64,000 nt of DNA, taken from assembly GCA_050740695.1 (NCBI GenBank), contig JBOIDR010000004.1, positions 7,486-71,485 of the forward strand. The letters run 5' to 3'. Every line of letters starts with the position of its first letter. Position 1 is the first letter of the stretch. Of this stretch, positions 23,876 to 34,076 are shown piece after piece. The position numbers and the translations under genes were made by a program. Under the pieces are notes generated by a model. That model was given only the letters and a program-made list of their open reading frames with translations. It was not told the DNA's origin and searched no databases. Source of the DNA: JACCXJ01 sp050740695. GTDB taxonomy: Bacteria > Pseudomonadota > Gammaproteobacteria > JACCXJ01.

Positions 23876-25586
23876 CGCAGATCTCGCCGCGGTCTTCGAG
23901 GAGATCGGCGATCGGCTGGAGATCGAAGGCGCAAACCCGTTTCGCATTCGCGCCTACCGCAATGCCGCGCGCCAGCTCCAGGCCATGGGCGTGCCGGTGG
24001 CAGACATGGTTGCGAAAGGCGAAGACCTGAGCGAGCTGCCGAGCATTGGCGAGGATCTCGCTGCCAAGATCAAGGAGATAGTCGAGACCGGTAAGTGCCA
24101 GGCGTTCGCGAAGCTGCGGAAGAAAATGCCACCCACCGTCACACAACTCCTTCAGATCCCGGGCCTCGGCCCGAAACGCGTTCGTACCCTTTATCAGGAG
24201 CTCGACGTGCAAACCTTGGAGCAACTCGGACGCGCCGCGCTCGATCACCGTATACGGGAGGTGCCAGGCTTTGGCGTGAAGACCGAAGCCGCGATCCTGC
24301 GGGCGACGGGGAAACACCTCGATACGCCGGCCCGCTTCAAGCTCGCCATCGCAGCTCAGTATGCCGAACCGCTCAAGGGATACCTCGAGGAGGGCCCGGG
24401 AGTGGTAGCGGTCGTCGTCGCAGGCAGCTACCGGCGCTGCCGTGAAACGGTGGGGGATATCGACATCTTGGCGAGCGCTAGCGATGCGCAGCGCATGATG
24501 GATCATTTCGTGGCTTACGATGAGGTCCGGAAGATCGTTGCCAAGGGCGGCACGCGTTCGACCGTCATCCTAAAGTGCGGTTTGCAGGTGGACCTGCGGG
24601 TGGTAGGCGTGGAGTCCTTCGGCGCCGCCCTTCAGTACTTTACCGGATCGAAGGCACACAATATCGAGATCCGCCGCCGTGCCCAGGAGCGGAAGCTCAA
24701 GATCAGCGAGTATGGCGTGTTCGCGGGCCAGCGCCGGATATCCAGCGACACCGAGGAGTCGGTATATCGGGCGGTCGGCCTCCCCTTTATCCCTGCGGAG
24801 TTGCGCGAGAGCCGCGGCGAAATCGAGGCGGCGCAAGCCGGAAAATTGCCCGTGCTCGTGGAGCTGCGGGATCTCAAGGGTGATCTGCACGCCCATACCA
24901 AGGCGACCGATGGCCACCACAGCCTCAAGGAGATGGCGCAAGCGACGGCATCCCGGGGCCTCGAATATCTCGCCATCACCGAGCATTCACGCAGGCTCAC
25001 GGTTGCGCACGAACTCGACCCGCAGCGGCTGCGCAGGCAGATCGCCGAGATCGACCGGCTCAATACCGAGTTCGGGGACGTCACGGTCTTAAAGGGCGTC
25101 GAGGTCTCTATTCTAGAGACAGGGTGCCTGGACCTGCCGGACGAGGTACTGGGCGAGCTCGATCTCGTGGTCGGCGCGGTGCATTCCCAGTTCACTCTTT
25201 CGCGAACCAAACAGACGGAGCGGATCCTCCGCGCCATGGATCATCCGCACTTCACCATCCTCGCGCACCCGACCGGCCGCCTGCTCGATGGGCGCGAGCC
25301 CTATGACGTAGATATTTTGAGAATCATCCGTCATGCGCGGGAGCGGGGCTGCTATTTGGAGCTCAATGCGCAGCCCAATCGCCTCGATTTGCTTGACATC
25401 CATTGTCAGCTCGCCAGGGACGAAGGGGTGCTGGTCGCGATCAGCAGCGACGCCCACCGCGTGCAGGACTTCGACAACTTGCTGTACGGTGTGGGTCAGG
25501 CGCGGCGCGGCTGGCTCTCCAAGGACGACGTGCTCAATACCCGCTCGCTCACGGATCTCCGGCCGCTGCTCAAGCGCACCACGTGA
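23862..25586 (+). CDS. polX: PolX: DNA polymerase / 3'-5' exonuclease
   Basis: The 574-residue protein, taken from the ATG at 23862 (MPVRNADLAAVFEE), has the full PolX layout: helix-hairpin-helix region (about 1-130; PSIGEDLAAKI, IPGLGPKRV), family X polymerase core (about 150-320; AGSYRRC, GDID catalytic aspartates and LQVDLRVV third aspartate) and a C-terminal PHP nuclease domain (about 335-560; DLHAHTKATDG, ITEHS, SSDAHR). It works in gap-filling base-excision repair. The length fits bacterial PolX. Overlap with the preceding transporter gene is 14 bases. Confidence 0.94.
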   Translation: MPVRNADLAAVFEEIGDRLEIEGANPFRIRAYRNAARQLQAMGVPVADMVAKGEDLSELPSIGEDLAAKIKEIVETGKCQAFAKLRKKMPPTVTQLLQIPGLGPKRVRTLYQELDVQTLEQLGRAALDHRIREVPGFGVKTEAAILRATGKHLDTPARFKLAIAAQYAEPLKGYLEEGPGVVAVVVAGSYRRCRETVGDIDILASASDAQRMMDHFVAYDEVRKIVAKGGTRSTVILKCGLQVDLRVVGVESFGAALQYFTGSKAHNIEIRRRAQERKLKISEYGVFAGQRRISSDTEESVYRAVGLPFIPAELRESRGEIEAAQAGKLPVLVELRDLKGDLHAHTKATDGHHSLKEMAQATASRGLEYLAITEHSRRLTVAHELDPQRLRRQIAEIDRLNTEFGDVTVLKGVEVSILETGCLDLPDEVLGELDLVVGAVHSQFTLSRTKQTERILRAMDHPHFTILAHPTGRLLDGREPYDVDILRIIRHARERGCYLELNAQPNRLDLLDIHCQLARDEGVLVAISSDAHRVQDFDNLLYGVGQARRGWLSKDDVLNTRSLTDLRPLLKRTT

Positions 25587-25601
25587 GGCGGGAGTGCGAT
25601 C

Positions 25602-25730
25602 CTATACGGTAACAGGACGATGCAACTCGATGTTCAGCGATCGGGCCCCCAAGCCCGCGCGATTTATCGGGGCTAGCACTTGGATGTCCCGCAGGAGATC
25701 GAAACCGAAGCGTTTAGGGATGGTAAAGAG
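25602..25730 (-). pseudogene. RecD2-type helicase fragment
   Basis: The minus-strand frame reads IPKRFGFDLLRDIQVLAP and continues INRAGLGARSLNIELHRPVTV before a stop. This matches the pattern RFGxDPxxDIQVLxPMNRGxLGxRxLNxxLQ of the C-terminal third of RecD/RecD2 helicases. Only about 42 residues are left, with no Walker motifs. It is a relic of a lost helicase gene. Confidence 0.6.
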
Positions 25731-25999
25731 CCGGCCGGCCGCGTACCGCAGCATAGTGTAAGCCGGCGGACGAGATTGTCGCGCGGGTTCCCGGGAACGC
25801 CCCGTCTGCGGCGCCTGGGCAGCCTGGAACTCTGCTTGGCGCGGGGACGGACACCGGGTCACTCATTGGCGCAGCGCGGCCTCAGGAGCGGGGGCGGGGG
25901 CTGGCGTGAGCGTTGCCTTGCTAGTGATACGACTGGCGCGCTGCTTCGTATAGCCCACCACCTTCCGCACCCAGGACGTGGGAGAAAAGGGGCGGCATT

Positions 26000-26273
26000 G
26001 AGCGGGTGGCCGGCAAGCGCAGCAACGGCTCGTGGGATACCCAGAAGTGGCTCATCAGCAAGGGCCACGCACACGTGGAAGAGGGCGCATCGTCGCCGAC
26101 ACAAGCGATGCCAAAGAGGTCTTGCGCGATCTCGGCTCCAAGCCTCGGCACGTTGGGGCGACAGGTTCAAAGCGAAGCGGCGACCCGATGTGCCGGAGCG
26201 CGAAAAGCCCACCGCAGCACAGCGAAGGGCGCGGCGCCAGAACATACGGAAAGCGCAGGCCAGCTCGCAGCGT
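26000..26273 (+). pseudogene. frameshifted small basic protein
   Basis: Three frames read in turn give GKRSNGSWDTQKWLISKGHAHVE, then RIVADTSDAKEVLRDLGSKP, then RWGDRFKAKRRPDVPEREKPTAAQRRA. Joined, they look like one conserved small protein broken by two frameshifts (near 26086 and 26155). I remember similar unnamed proteins (KWLIxKxDAHVE, KPTEAQRRA) but no function. Confidence 0.5.
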
Positions 26274-26345
26274 AGCTACTGGTCGGAGACCGTAACCCGG
26301 CACAGCAACGCGCTTGATCTCGAACCGAACGTTTTCACTTCGCGC
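26274..26345 (+). pseudogene. DUF3175 fragment
   Basis: SYWSETVTRHSNALDLEPNVFT is close to the opening of DUF3175 proteins (WSxxVTxxSDALDLExGVFT). After this the frame loses all resemblance, so only the N-terminal third survives. Confidence 0.55.
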
Positions 26346-26519
26346 AGCCTGTCAGCAAGGCCTGCCCAGGCGGGCAACCGCCTTGGCGCTGAGCCGCTAG
26401 CGGCACTACCACGCCGCCGCTCGGGTCTCTCCTCGGCAGATTCGCGCTAGGGGACAGCGCGTGAAGTCCAGGTCAGCGCTCAGGATCGAGGGGACGGTCC
26501 TCGCGGCAGCGTGGCTTCC

Positions 26520-26546
26520 AAAAAGAGGCCCCGCCGAGCGGGGCCT
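26520..26546 (-). terminator. rho-independent terminator, minus strand
   Basis: A perfect 9-bp stem AGGCCCCGC / GCGGGGCCT with a 3-base loop is followed on the minus strand by C and five T. It lies 26 bases downstream of the stop codon of the decayed minus-strand gene at 26572-26880. Confidence 0.8.
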
Positions 26547-26571
26547 GAAGTGCCCCAGGACGGGGAACGTG

Positions 26572-26880
26572 TTATCCGATCTGCTTCACCACTTGCTGGA
26601 TTGCGCGGTGCTGACGGTCTCCTCGAACCCAGCGCTGTCGATGTCCGGCGGAGAGTGCTCACACCCCGCGACATAGCTCTCTGGGAATCCGCGCCCCGCA
26701 CACTTTGCAATAAGCCCTCCCTCCAGCTCGCCACCCGTCTGTCGCAACAGCCTGCTTCGGTCGACCAGCCGGAATACTGAAGGTGATCCCGTGCTCGGGG
26801 TGCGTGATCCAAAGTGCTTGGCGCGGCGGCTCGAAGCCGAAGTTGTCTTGGTTGGCATACTCGTCGTGACCCTTTAAACT
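26572..26880 (-). pseudogene. zinc-ribbon-like protein gene with in-frame UGA
   Basis: One minus-strand frame reads HDEYANQDNFGFEPPRQALW, ITHPEHGITFSIPAG, then GRAYCKVCGARIPRELCRGV, a TGA, and a further 28 codons ending VVKQIG and TAA before a terminator. CKVCG resembles half of a zinc ribbon. There is no good start codon. The single internal TGA and missing start point to a pseudogene, although stop-codon reading as selenocysteine cannot be formally excluded; no SECIS element was looked for beyond inspection. Confidence 0.4.
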
Positions 26881-26973
26881 ATTGTGGGCCCCCCGGGTAA
26901 GCGCGGCGTTCCTACCGCGGTCAGTCCCGGGAGAGGTTCAGTCGTAAAAGTAGATCAGTCCGAGGTAAAGTCA

Positions 26974-27192
26974 ATGGAGTTCACTGCCGTCTTTGAAAGA
27001 GTCCCAGAAGGCTATATTGCTTTCGTCGAGGAATTGCCAGGCGCAAACACTCAAGGCGGTACCCTTGAGGAAGCACGTGAGAATCTTCTGGAGGCAATCC
27101 AGCTAGTCCTGGAAGCCAATCGCGCTTTGGCGGAGGAATCCATTCGAGGCCGGAACGTTTTGAAAGAGCGCCTCACCACGGCAGGTTTATGA
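26974..27192 (+). CDS. hicB: HicB-family antitoxin
   Basis: The 72-residue protein, taken from the ATG at 26974 (MEFTAVFERVPEGYIAFVEELPGANTQG...), has the partial RNase-H fold pattern of HicB: a beta strand, then ELPGANTQGGTLEEARENLLEAI. It would bind and neutralise the HicA toxin encoded immediately downstream. It lacks a separate C-terminal DNA-binding domain, as in short HicB forms. Overlaps hicA by 4 bases (ATGA). Confidence 0.85.
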   Translation: MEFTAVFERVPEGYIAFVEELPGANTQGGTLEEARENLLEAIQLVLEANRALAEESIRGRNVLKERLTTAGL

Positions 27193-27416
27193 AGCGACGA
27201 GACCTTGTCCAGCACTTGGAGCATCATGGGTGCGAGTTCTTCCGGGAGGGTAGGAAGCATACGGTCTATGTTAAGCGGGCCGCCAGGAAGTCGGCCACAA
27301 TTCCGCGGCATCGTGACATCAATGAGTACCTTGCAAGGCGGATCTGCAAGGATCTAGGTGTTCCCCAACCATACGCCCATAGGGCGCAATCGCAGTGTCT
27401 CTGCATATTGCGCTGA
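27189..27416 (+). CDS. hicA: HicA-family mRNA interferase toxin
   Basis: The 75-residue protein has the double-stranded-RNA-binding-like HicA pattern: MKRRDLVQHLEHHGCEFFREGRKHTVYV with the catalytic histidine in KHTVY, then ATIPRHRDINEYLARRICKDLGVP. Its tail of about 15 residues beyond LGVP is longer than usual and may be read-through into flanking DNA. Antitoxin first, toxin second is the reverse of the E. coli hicAB order but is common in the short HicB branch. Confidence 0.85.
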   Translation: MKRRDLVQHLEHHGCEFFREGRKHTVYVKRAARKSATIPRHRDINEYLARRICKDLGVPQPYAHRAQSQCLCILR

Positions 27417-27496
27417 ACGAGGCACGCATGTGGCCCAACGGTTGCCCGCTACGGGCGCTGCCCGTGCTGCGCGGGGGACGCCGGGCCTACCGTAAC

Positions 27497-27765
27497 TAAA
27501 CAACCACCGGCTAAAAGCCGGTGGGTTTGAGTTACGGACTGAAAGTCCGGATACGCGTCGACTGAACGACGCGTCTACGGCTCCACCTCTCCCTTCAGGA
27601 TTTGGTAGCGATACTTCGTTACCCAGACAAAGTGGCATTCAATCTTGACTACCGTATGGCTGCCGTCCATCGGATCCCCTTCTTCAATCAGACTATGCTA
27701 CCATGCCCGCTCATGGCTGCAGATGAAATCTGCCCGCCTGAAAGGCGGGGGTTTGAACCCTTCAT
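27497..27765 (-). mobile_element. decayed IS200/IS605-type element
   Basis: Two end hairpins bracket a gene stub: CCACCGGCTAAAAGCCGGTGG near 27506-27526 and CCCGCCTGAAAGGCGGG near 27730-27746, both typical of IS200/IS605 ends. Between them lies the start of a minus-strand tnpA gene. Most of the transposase is deleted, so the element can move only if a relative supplies the enzyme. Confidence 0.65.
27575..27670 (-). pseudogene. tnpA: TnpA transposase, N-terminal stub
   Basis: From the ATG at 27670 the frame reads HTVVKIECHFVWVTKYRYQI then LKGEVEP and stops after 31 codons. The FVWVTKYRYxxLKG stretch is the hallmark of IS200-type TnpA (Y1 transposase). The HUH motif and catalytic tyrosine are missing. 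Confidence 0.7.
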
Positions 27766-27852
27766 ATTGAAATCAAAACACCGGAAGCCATAGTGCAGCG
27801 TCAATGGCGAGGCTGATCTGGGCGGCGCGGGTGTCGTCAGGGCACGCTCCCC

Positions 27853-27957
27853 GACCCTCCCCCTGGCAGGGGGAGGGCGAGGGTGGGGGGTTGAACGCCG
27901 CGGGCTGCGTCCTTCTGATCGGATGCGCTCGACCTCCCCCTTCCAGGGGGAAGGGAC
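27853..27957. repeat. GC-rich palindromic intergenic repeat, copy 4
   Basis: Contains CCCTCCCCCTGGCAGGGGGAGGGCGAGGGTGGGG and a second stem CTCCCCCTTCCAGGGGGAAGGGACG. The tail (GGGGGAAGGGACGATATATTTCA) matches the one after copy 2. The rest of 27417-28065 holds the IS200 relic and no other gene. Confidence 0.8.
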
Positions 27958-28065
27958 GATATATTTCAGAGGTCTTTGGCAAGTCTTCCGGCTTGCGGGT
28001 TTAATGTTTCACCGTAGAGGCAAAGCCACGCCATCGGTCAGAACGAGGCGGATCGCTCAAGAGAC

Positions 28066-29988
28066 GTGTACCGGCAGATCCTGAAGCTCGTCAAGCAAGG
28101 CGTCGCTAAGCGCGCGCCCGCCACCGGCCTCGCTGTCTTTCGGATAGGTTTCGGCCTCGTGGTCTTCCAGGAGGTCGTGTTCCTTTACTGGTTCCGCCAC
28201 CTGATCTTCGACCCGGTCCCCTATGTCGATCTAGCCTCTCCTATCATCCACTACCTGCTGCTGGGGTGGGCGATGGTCGCATTGTTCCTGGTTGTAGGCT
28301 ACCGCACCCGTTTGGCGGCCGTCGTCAATTATCTTCTTTGGATTGTGTTCGTGGTATTCACACCGATGTGGCAGGACTTCGACGGGGGGTTCGACCAGCT
28401 CATGATCGGATCGAGCTTCCTCTTGATGTTCCTGCCCGCGGAGCGGGCGCTGTCCCTCGACAAGCTCCGTAGGACGCTCCAGTATTCGACCATTGGTCAT
28501 CGTTACGTCCCGCCGGCCGACATGTCGGTGCTTTGCTACTACATCCCGGTGCTGTTCTCCCTGGGGTTGCTCTACTTCGATTCCGCCGTCCACAAGCTGT
28601 GGGCCGAGTTCTGGCGTAACGGCATGGGGGCATGGCTGCCTGCCACCATGCCTTACTATATGTCCGGCATCGACTTCACCTGGGTCTTGAACAACAAGCC
28701 CCTACAGGCGATCATCGGGTACGCGCTGCTCATCTTTCAGTTCGTATTCATCTTTGTCTGCTGCCTCCGTCCCTTCCGCGTTCCGTTGCTCCTGATTGGG
28801 ACTGCGTTTCATATCGGCATCATTCTGTCCTTGAACATCTATCCCTTCGGGTTCGGCATGCTGGTGCATTACGCGTTGATGGTCCCGTTCGCTTGGTGGA
28901 GATGTCTCGGGAAGGCGCTGCACGTCCGGGAACCGGCACTCACGGTGTTTTACGATGAACAATGTCCCCTGTGCAATAGAACCGTGATCACGGTGCGGCA
29001 CTTCGATGTCTGCAAGGCGATTGCATTCAGAGGCTTGCAAACCCATGCCCGGCAGTACCGAGCGCTCGATCGGATATCCGACGATGAGCTCTTGAAGGAC
29101 ATCTATGCTCTGGACCGGAAAGGCAGGCTCTACCTCGGGCTCGACACCTACGTGCGGATCCTCATCGGCATGAGATACCTCGCGCCGCTGGGCTGGCTGA
29201 TGAGGATGCCGGGGATTTATCATCTTGGCAAACGCGTCTACCGTCATATCGCCGACCATCGTGCCCGGGTCGTATGCGACGAAGGCTGTGCTGTTCGCCC
29301 GGAACGGCCGGGGCCGGAAGACGAACCATTCAGGTTGCTGTACGAGCGCTACATCGGCACGCCCCGCCAGCTTCCGGTCCGCGTCAGCAAGTTTCTGGTC
29401 TTGATCCTCGCGCTTCAATTGAACAGCACCATCCACTATGGGATCGTCTATCGCCTGAGCAGCCATCCCGAGACGCCGGAGAGTGCCGGGTTGCCGGCGG
29501 TCATGAGTAACGCCGTCTTGGGTCTTTCCCATACCTTTCTGGGTATCACGCCCCATGCGCTCTATATGCACGATCACTTCGCGGGCTATGAGCATTTGCT
29601 GGCGCTGACCTATCGGGACCAGGCCGGCCGGGAGGATTGGCTGCCGTTCGTCAACGAAGAAGGCAGGCTGGTGGCGCCGAACTGGGGGAGGGTGCAGTCG
29701 ATGTGGGCGAACGTGGCCGTCACCGCCAGGATCAAGCGAGAACGCCTGTACCGGCTGATTCAGAAAGTAACCCTCTTCTGGGGCAACGAGGTCGGGCTCG
29801 ATGTGACAAACGCCGAGTTCACGATCAAGCTGAAAAGGATACGCGTGCCGATGGATTGGGAGAGGGACCTCCGGCACAGAAACATCAGCCGGCCGTGGCA
29901 GGACATCGGGAAGGTCATCTGGAAGGACGGCGGGATGCGGGTCGAGACACTAGGCATCGATATCGAGGCGTTGTCGCGTTCGAAATGA
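28066..29988 (+). CDS. HTTM-DCC fusion membrane protein
   Basis: The 640-residue protein begins with an HTTM (vitamin-K-carboxylase-like) membrane domain (about 20-295; FRIGFGLVVFQEVVFLYW and several further helices). A DCC/DUF393 thiol domain follows (about 297-410), recognised by LTVFYDEQCPLCNRTV, in which D-x2-C-x2-C is the hallmark. The last 200 residues carry one more hydrophobic segment and a soluble end I do not recognise. The DCC motif suggests thiol-disulfide chemistry at the membrane. A GTG start is used (28066). It is monocistronic, flanked by GC-rich repeats. Activity is not established for the family. Confidence 0.8.
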   Translation: MYRQILKLVKQGVAKRAPATGLAVFRIGFGLVVFQEVVFLYWFRHLIFDPVPYVDLASPIIHYLLLGWAMVALFLVVGYRTRLAAVVNYLLWIVFVVFTPMWQDFDGGFDQLMIGSSFLLMFLPAERALSLDKLRRTLQYSTIGHRYVPPADMSVLCYYIPVLFSLGLLYFDSAVHKLWAEFWRNGMGAWLPATMPYYMSGIDFTWVLNNKPLQAIIGYALLIFQFVFIFVCCLRPFRVPLLLIGTAFHIGIILSLNIYPFGFGMLVHYALMVPFAWWRCLGKALHVREPALTVFYDEQCPLCNRTVITVRHFDVCKAIAFRGLQTHARQYRALDRISDDELLKDIYALDRKGRLYLGLDTYVRILIGMRYLAPLGWLMRMPGIYHLGKRVYRHIADHRARVVCDEGCAVRPERPGPEDEPFRLLYERYIGTPRQLPVRVSKFLVLILALQLNSTIHYGIVYRLSSHPETPESAGLPAVMSNAVLGLSHTFLGITPHALYMHDHFAGYEHLLALTYRDQAGREDWLPFVNEEGRLVAPNWGRVQSMWANVAVTARIKRERLYRLIQKVTLFWGNEVGLDVTNAEFTIKLKRIRVPMDWERDLRHRNISRPWQDIGKVIWKDGGMRVETLGIDIEALSRSK

Positions 29989-29989
29989 A

Positions 29990-30440
29990 AGGGGATTCGA
30001 CTCTCCCTCCCCTGTTCGTGCTGTTTACGAACGGGGGAGGGTAGGGTGGGGGTTCGCTCTGCGGTCGCTGACCAGGCTTGTTCGTTGCCGCGGCGCCTTT
30101 ACCCCCTCCCTAACCCTCCCCCGCTCTGCAGGGGAGGGGATTCGACTCTCCCTTCCCTGTTCGTGCTGTTTACGAACGGGGGAGGGTAGGGTGGGGGTTT
30201 TGGGGGTTCGCTCTGCGGTCGCTGACCAGGCTTTGTTCCTTACCGGGGCGCTTCACCCCCACCCTAACCCTCCCCCGCTGCGCAGGGGAGGGGATTCGGC
30301 CCTCCCGGGGAGGGTCCGCGCTGCGGTCGCTGACCAAGCTCGTTCGTTGCCGCGGCGCCTTTACCCCCTCCCTAAACCCTTCCCCGCTGCGCAGGGGAGG
30401 GGATCGGATTCGCGCTTCTTGCGGACAGGGCGGGGGAGGG
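29990..30440. repeat. three tandem copies of the GC-rich palindromic repeat
   Basis: Units of about 150 bp start near 29992, 30138 and 30293 and share GGTCGCTGACCA, the GTTCGTGCTGTTTACGAAC loop stem (first two units) and matching G-rich and C-rich arms. Arms such as GGGGGAGGGTAGGGTGGGGG and CCCCCTCCCTAACCCTCCCCC can pair into long hairpins. The array separates the HTTM gene from hppA and may end both converging transcripts. Confidence 0.9.
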
Positions 30441-30443
30441 GGC

Positions 30444-32621
<2,178 letters not shown>

Positions 32622-32673
32622 GGATGTCCCCTATTGGTGTTTTGGCGCCTACCGCTCTATAGGCGAGATCACG

Positions 32674-32695
32674 AAAAAGGGGCGGTCGGCCCCTT
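32674..32695 (-). terminator. rho-independent terminator after the CcsA-like gene
   Basis: Stem AAGGGGC / GCCCCTT with loop of five and a run of T on the minus strand (32674-32678). It ends the minus-strand transcript from 33653 before hppA begins at 32621. Confidence 0.75.
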
Positions 32696-32799
32696 CAGGA
32701 TGTGGCGCATGGTACTTGAATCGCGAAGGGCTGCAAACCCTTGCACGCGCGGGAGGATCCAGGGGTTTAGGGACGCCGGCGAGGGGCGCGCATGGGCCG

Positions 32800-32818
32800 G
32801 GAGGAGCGAAGCTCCTCC
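32800..32818. repeat. short perfect hairpin
   Basis: GGAGGAGC, three bases, GCTCCTCC forms an 8-bp stem between the CcsA-like gene and its terminator. No T tract follows; probably an mRNA-stabilising or repeat element. Confidence 0.5.
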
Positions 32819-32840
32819 TGCCGATGAGCTTGGCGCGCCT

Positions 32841-33653
32841 TCAGACGCGGTGGAGGATCAGCTCCAGGACGACCTTACTGCCGAAGTAAGCCAGCATGAG
32901 GGAGGCGAACCCGCCGAGGGTGCAGCGGATGGCGGTGCGCCCGCGCCAGCCGTAGCGCCAGCGGCCGAATAGCAACACGGCGAATACCAGCCAGGCGACG
33001 AGCGACAGCACCGTCTTGTGTACTAGGTGCTGGGCGAAGATATCGTTCAGGAACATCATCCCGCTCATGAGGCCCAGGCTCAAGAGGAAGAACCCGGCCC
33101 CGATGTGTTGGAACATGAGGCCCTCGAGCGTCTGGAGCGGGGGCAACACCTGGACGGCGCGCAGCGGACGGCGGGCGCGCAGGAGGTGGTCCTCGACGGC
33201 CAGCACCCCCGCCTGCAGGGCAGCCACCATCAAGAGACTATACGCGAGGATGGAGAGCAGGATATGGCCCTGTAGACCGGCGGGCGCCGATGCCGAGACG
33301 AGGTACCGCGTGGGAAAGATGAGCTCCATGCCGATGCAAAGCGCCGCAAGCGGCAAGAGCACGACGGCCAGGTTCTCGAGCGGCCGCCGCCAGGTGGCGA
33401 TCAGGATGATCGTGGCCATGACGAAGGCCACCAGCGAGGCCGCATTGAATACGCCGAGGTTGAGGCCGCCGGTCGTGACGATGCCTTGATAGAGCAGGAA
33501 GCCGTGGAAGGGGAGGGCGAGGGATCCGAGCAGGCGTTCGGCCGGGTTGCCGGGCGGCTCCCCGCGGGTACGGCGCAGGATCTCCAAGCAGAGCCGCGCC
33601 GCCGCCGCGACATAGAGTATGATCGCGGTCAGGCCGATCGCCAGGGTGTTCAT
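32841..33653 (-). CDS. CcsA/YpjD-type inner-membrane cytochrome assembly protein
   Basis: The 270-residue protein has eight hydrophobic segments and the CcsA-family pattern: LLGSLALPFHGFLLYQGI near the N terminus, HILLSILAYSLLMVAALQAG in the middle, and HKTVLSLVAWLVFAVLL later, keeping the histidines that bind haem. Its position divergent from ffh is the standard place of the ypjD gene in gammaproteobacteria. The frame runs upstream through the tandem repeat and the assembly gap, but MNTLAIGL at 33653 is the natural start. The role in cytochrome or membrane biogenesis is uncertain. Confidence 0.85.
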   Translation of the reverse strand: MNTLAIGLTAIILYVAAAARLCLEILRRTRGEPPGNPAERLLGSLALPFHGFLLYQGIVTTGGLNLGVFNAASLVAFVMATIILIATWRRPLENLAVVLLPLAALCIGMELIFPTRYLVSASAPAGLQGHILLSILAYSLLMVAALQAGVLAVEDHLLRARRPLRAVQVLPPLQTLEGLMFQHIGAGFFLLSLGLMSGMMFLNDIFAQHLVHKTVLSLVAWLVFAVLLFGRWRYGWRGRTAIRCTLGGFASLMLAYFGSKVVLELILHRV

Positions 33654-33740
33654 GAACGCTCGCGTGAAAGGGCGTGAATGATGACACAAAGGCCGCGCTC
33701 GGAGAAGACGAGCGGGGTCCGCAAGGTCATTGGCCGGAGC

Positions 33741-34065
33741 AATCCCCAGAGAGTAATCCCCAGAGAGTAATCCCCAGAGAGTAATCCCCAGAGAGTAATC
33801 CCCAGAGAGTAATCCCCAGAGAGTAATCCCCAGAGAGTAATCCCCAGAGAGTANNNNNNNNNNNNNNNNNNNNNNNNNNNNNNNNNNNNNNNNNNNNNNN
33901 NNNNNNNNNNNNNNNNNNNNNNNNNNNNNNNNNNNNNNNNNNNNNNNNNNNNNAATCCCCAGAGAGTAATCCCCAGAGAGTAATCCCCAGAGAGTAATCC
34001 CCAGAGAGTAATCCCCAGAGAGTAATCCCCAGAGAGTAATCCCCAGAGAGTAATCCCCAGAGAGT
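33741..34065. repeat. 14-bp tandem repeat array upstream of ffh
   Basis: AATCCCCAGAGAGT is repeated without any mismatch: 8 copies before an assembly gap and 8 after it. The gap (33854-33953) is exactly 100 N, a placeholder, so the true copy number is 16 or more and unknown. The array ends 11 bases before the ffh start codon and lies 87 bases upstream of the CcsA-like gene. Confidence 0.97.
33854..33953. other. assembly gap (100 N)
   Basis: Exactly 100 N interrupt the tandem array. The round length marks a scaffold placeholder; the real missing length is not known. Confidence 1.
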
Positions 34066-34076
34066 ATCCTTAGTCC

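Noticed and set aside
25680..26450. 256-codon plus-strand protein
   Set aside because: Only short pieces make sense, in different frames; it crosses the RecD2 relic and is better explained as decayed genes.
28702..29877. 391-codon open frame on the minus strand
   Set aside because: Fully antisense to the HTTM-DCC gene and without recognisable motifs.
33741..34065. CRISPR array
   Set aside because: The 14-bp units are directly adjacent with no spacers and no cas genes nearby; it is a simple tandem repeat.
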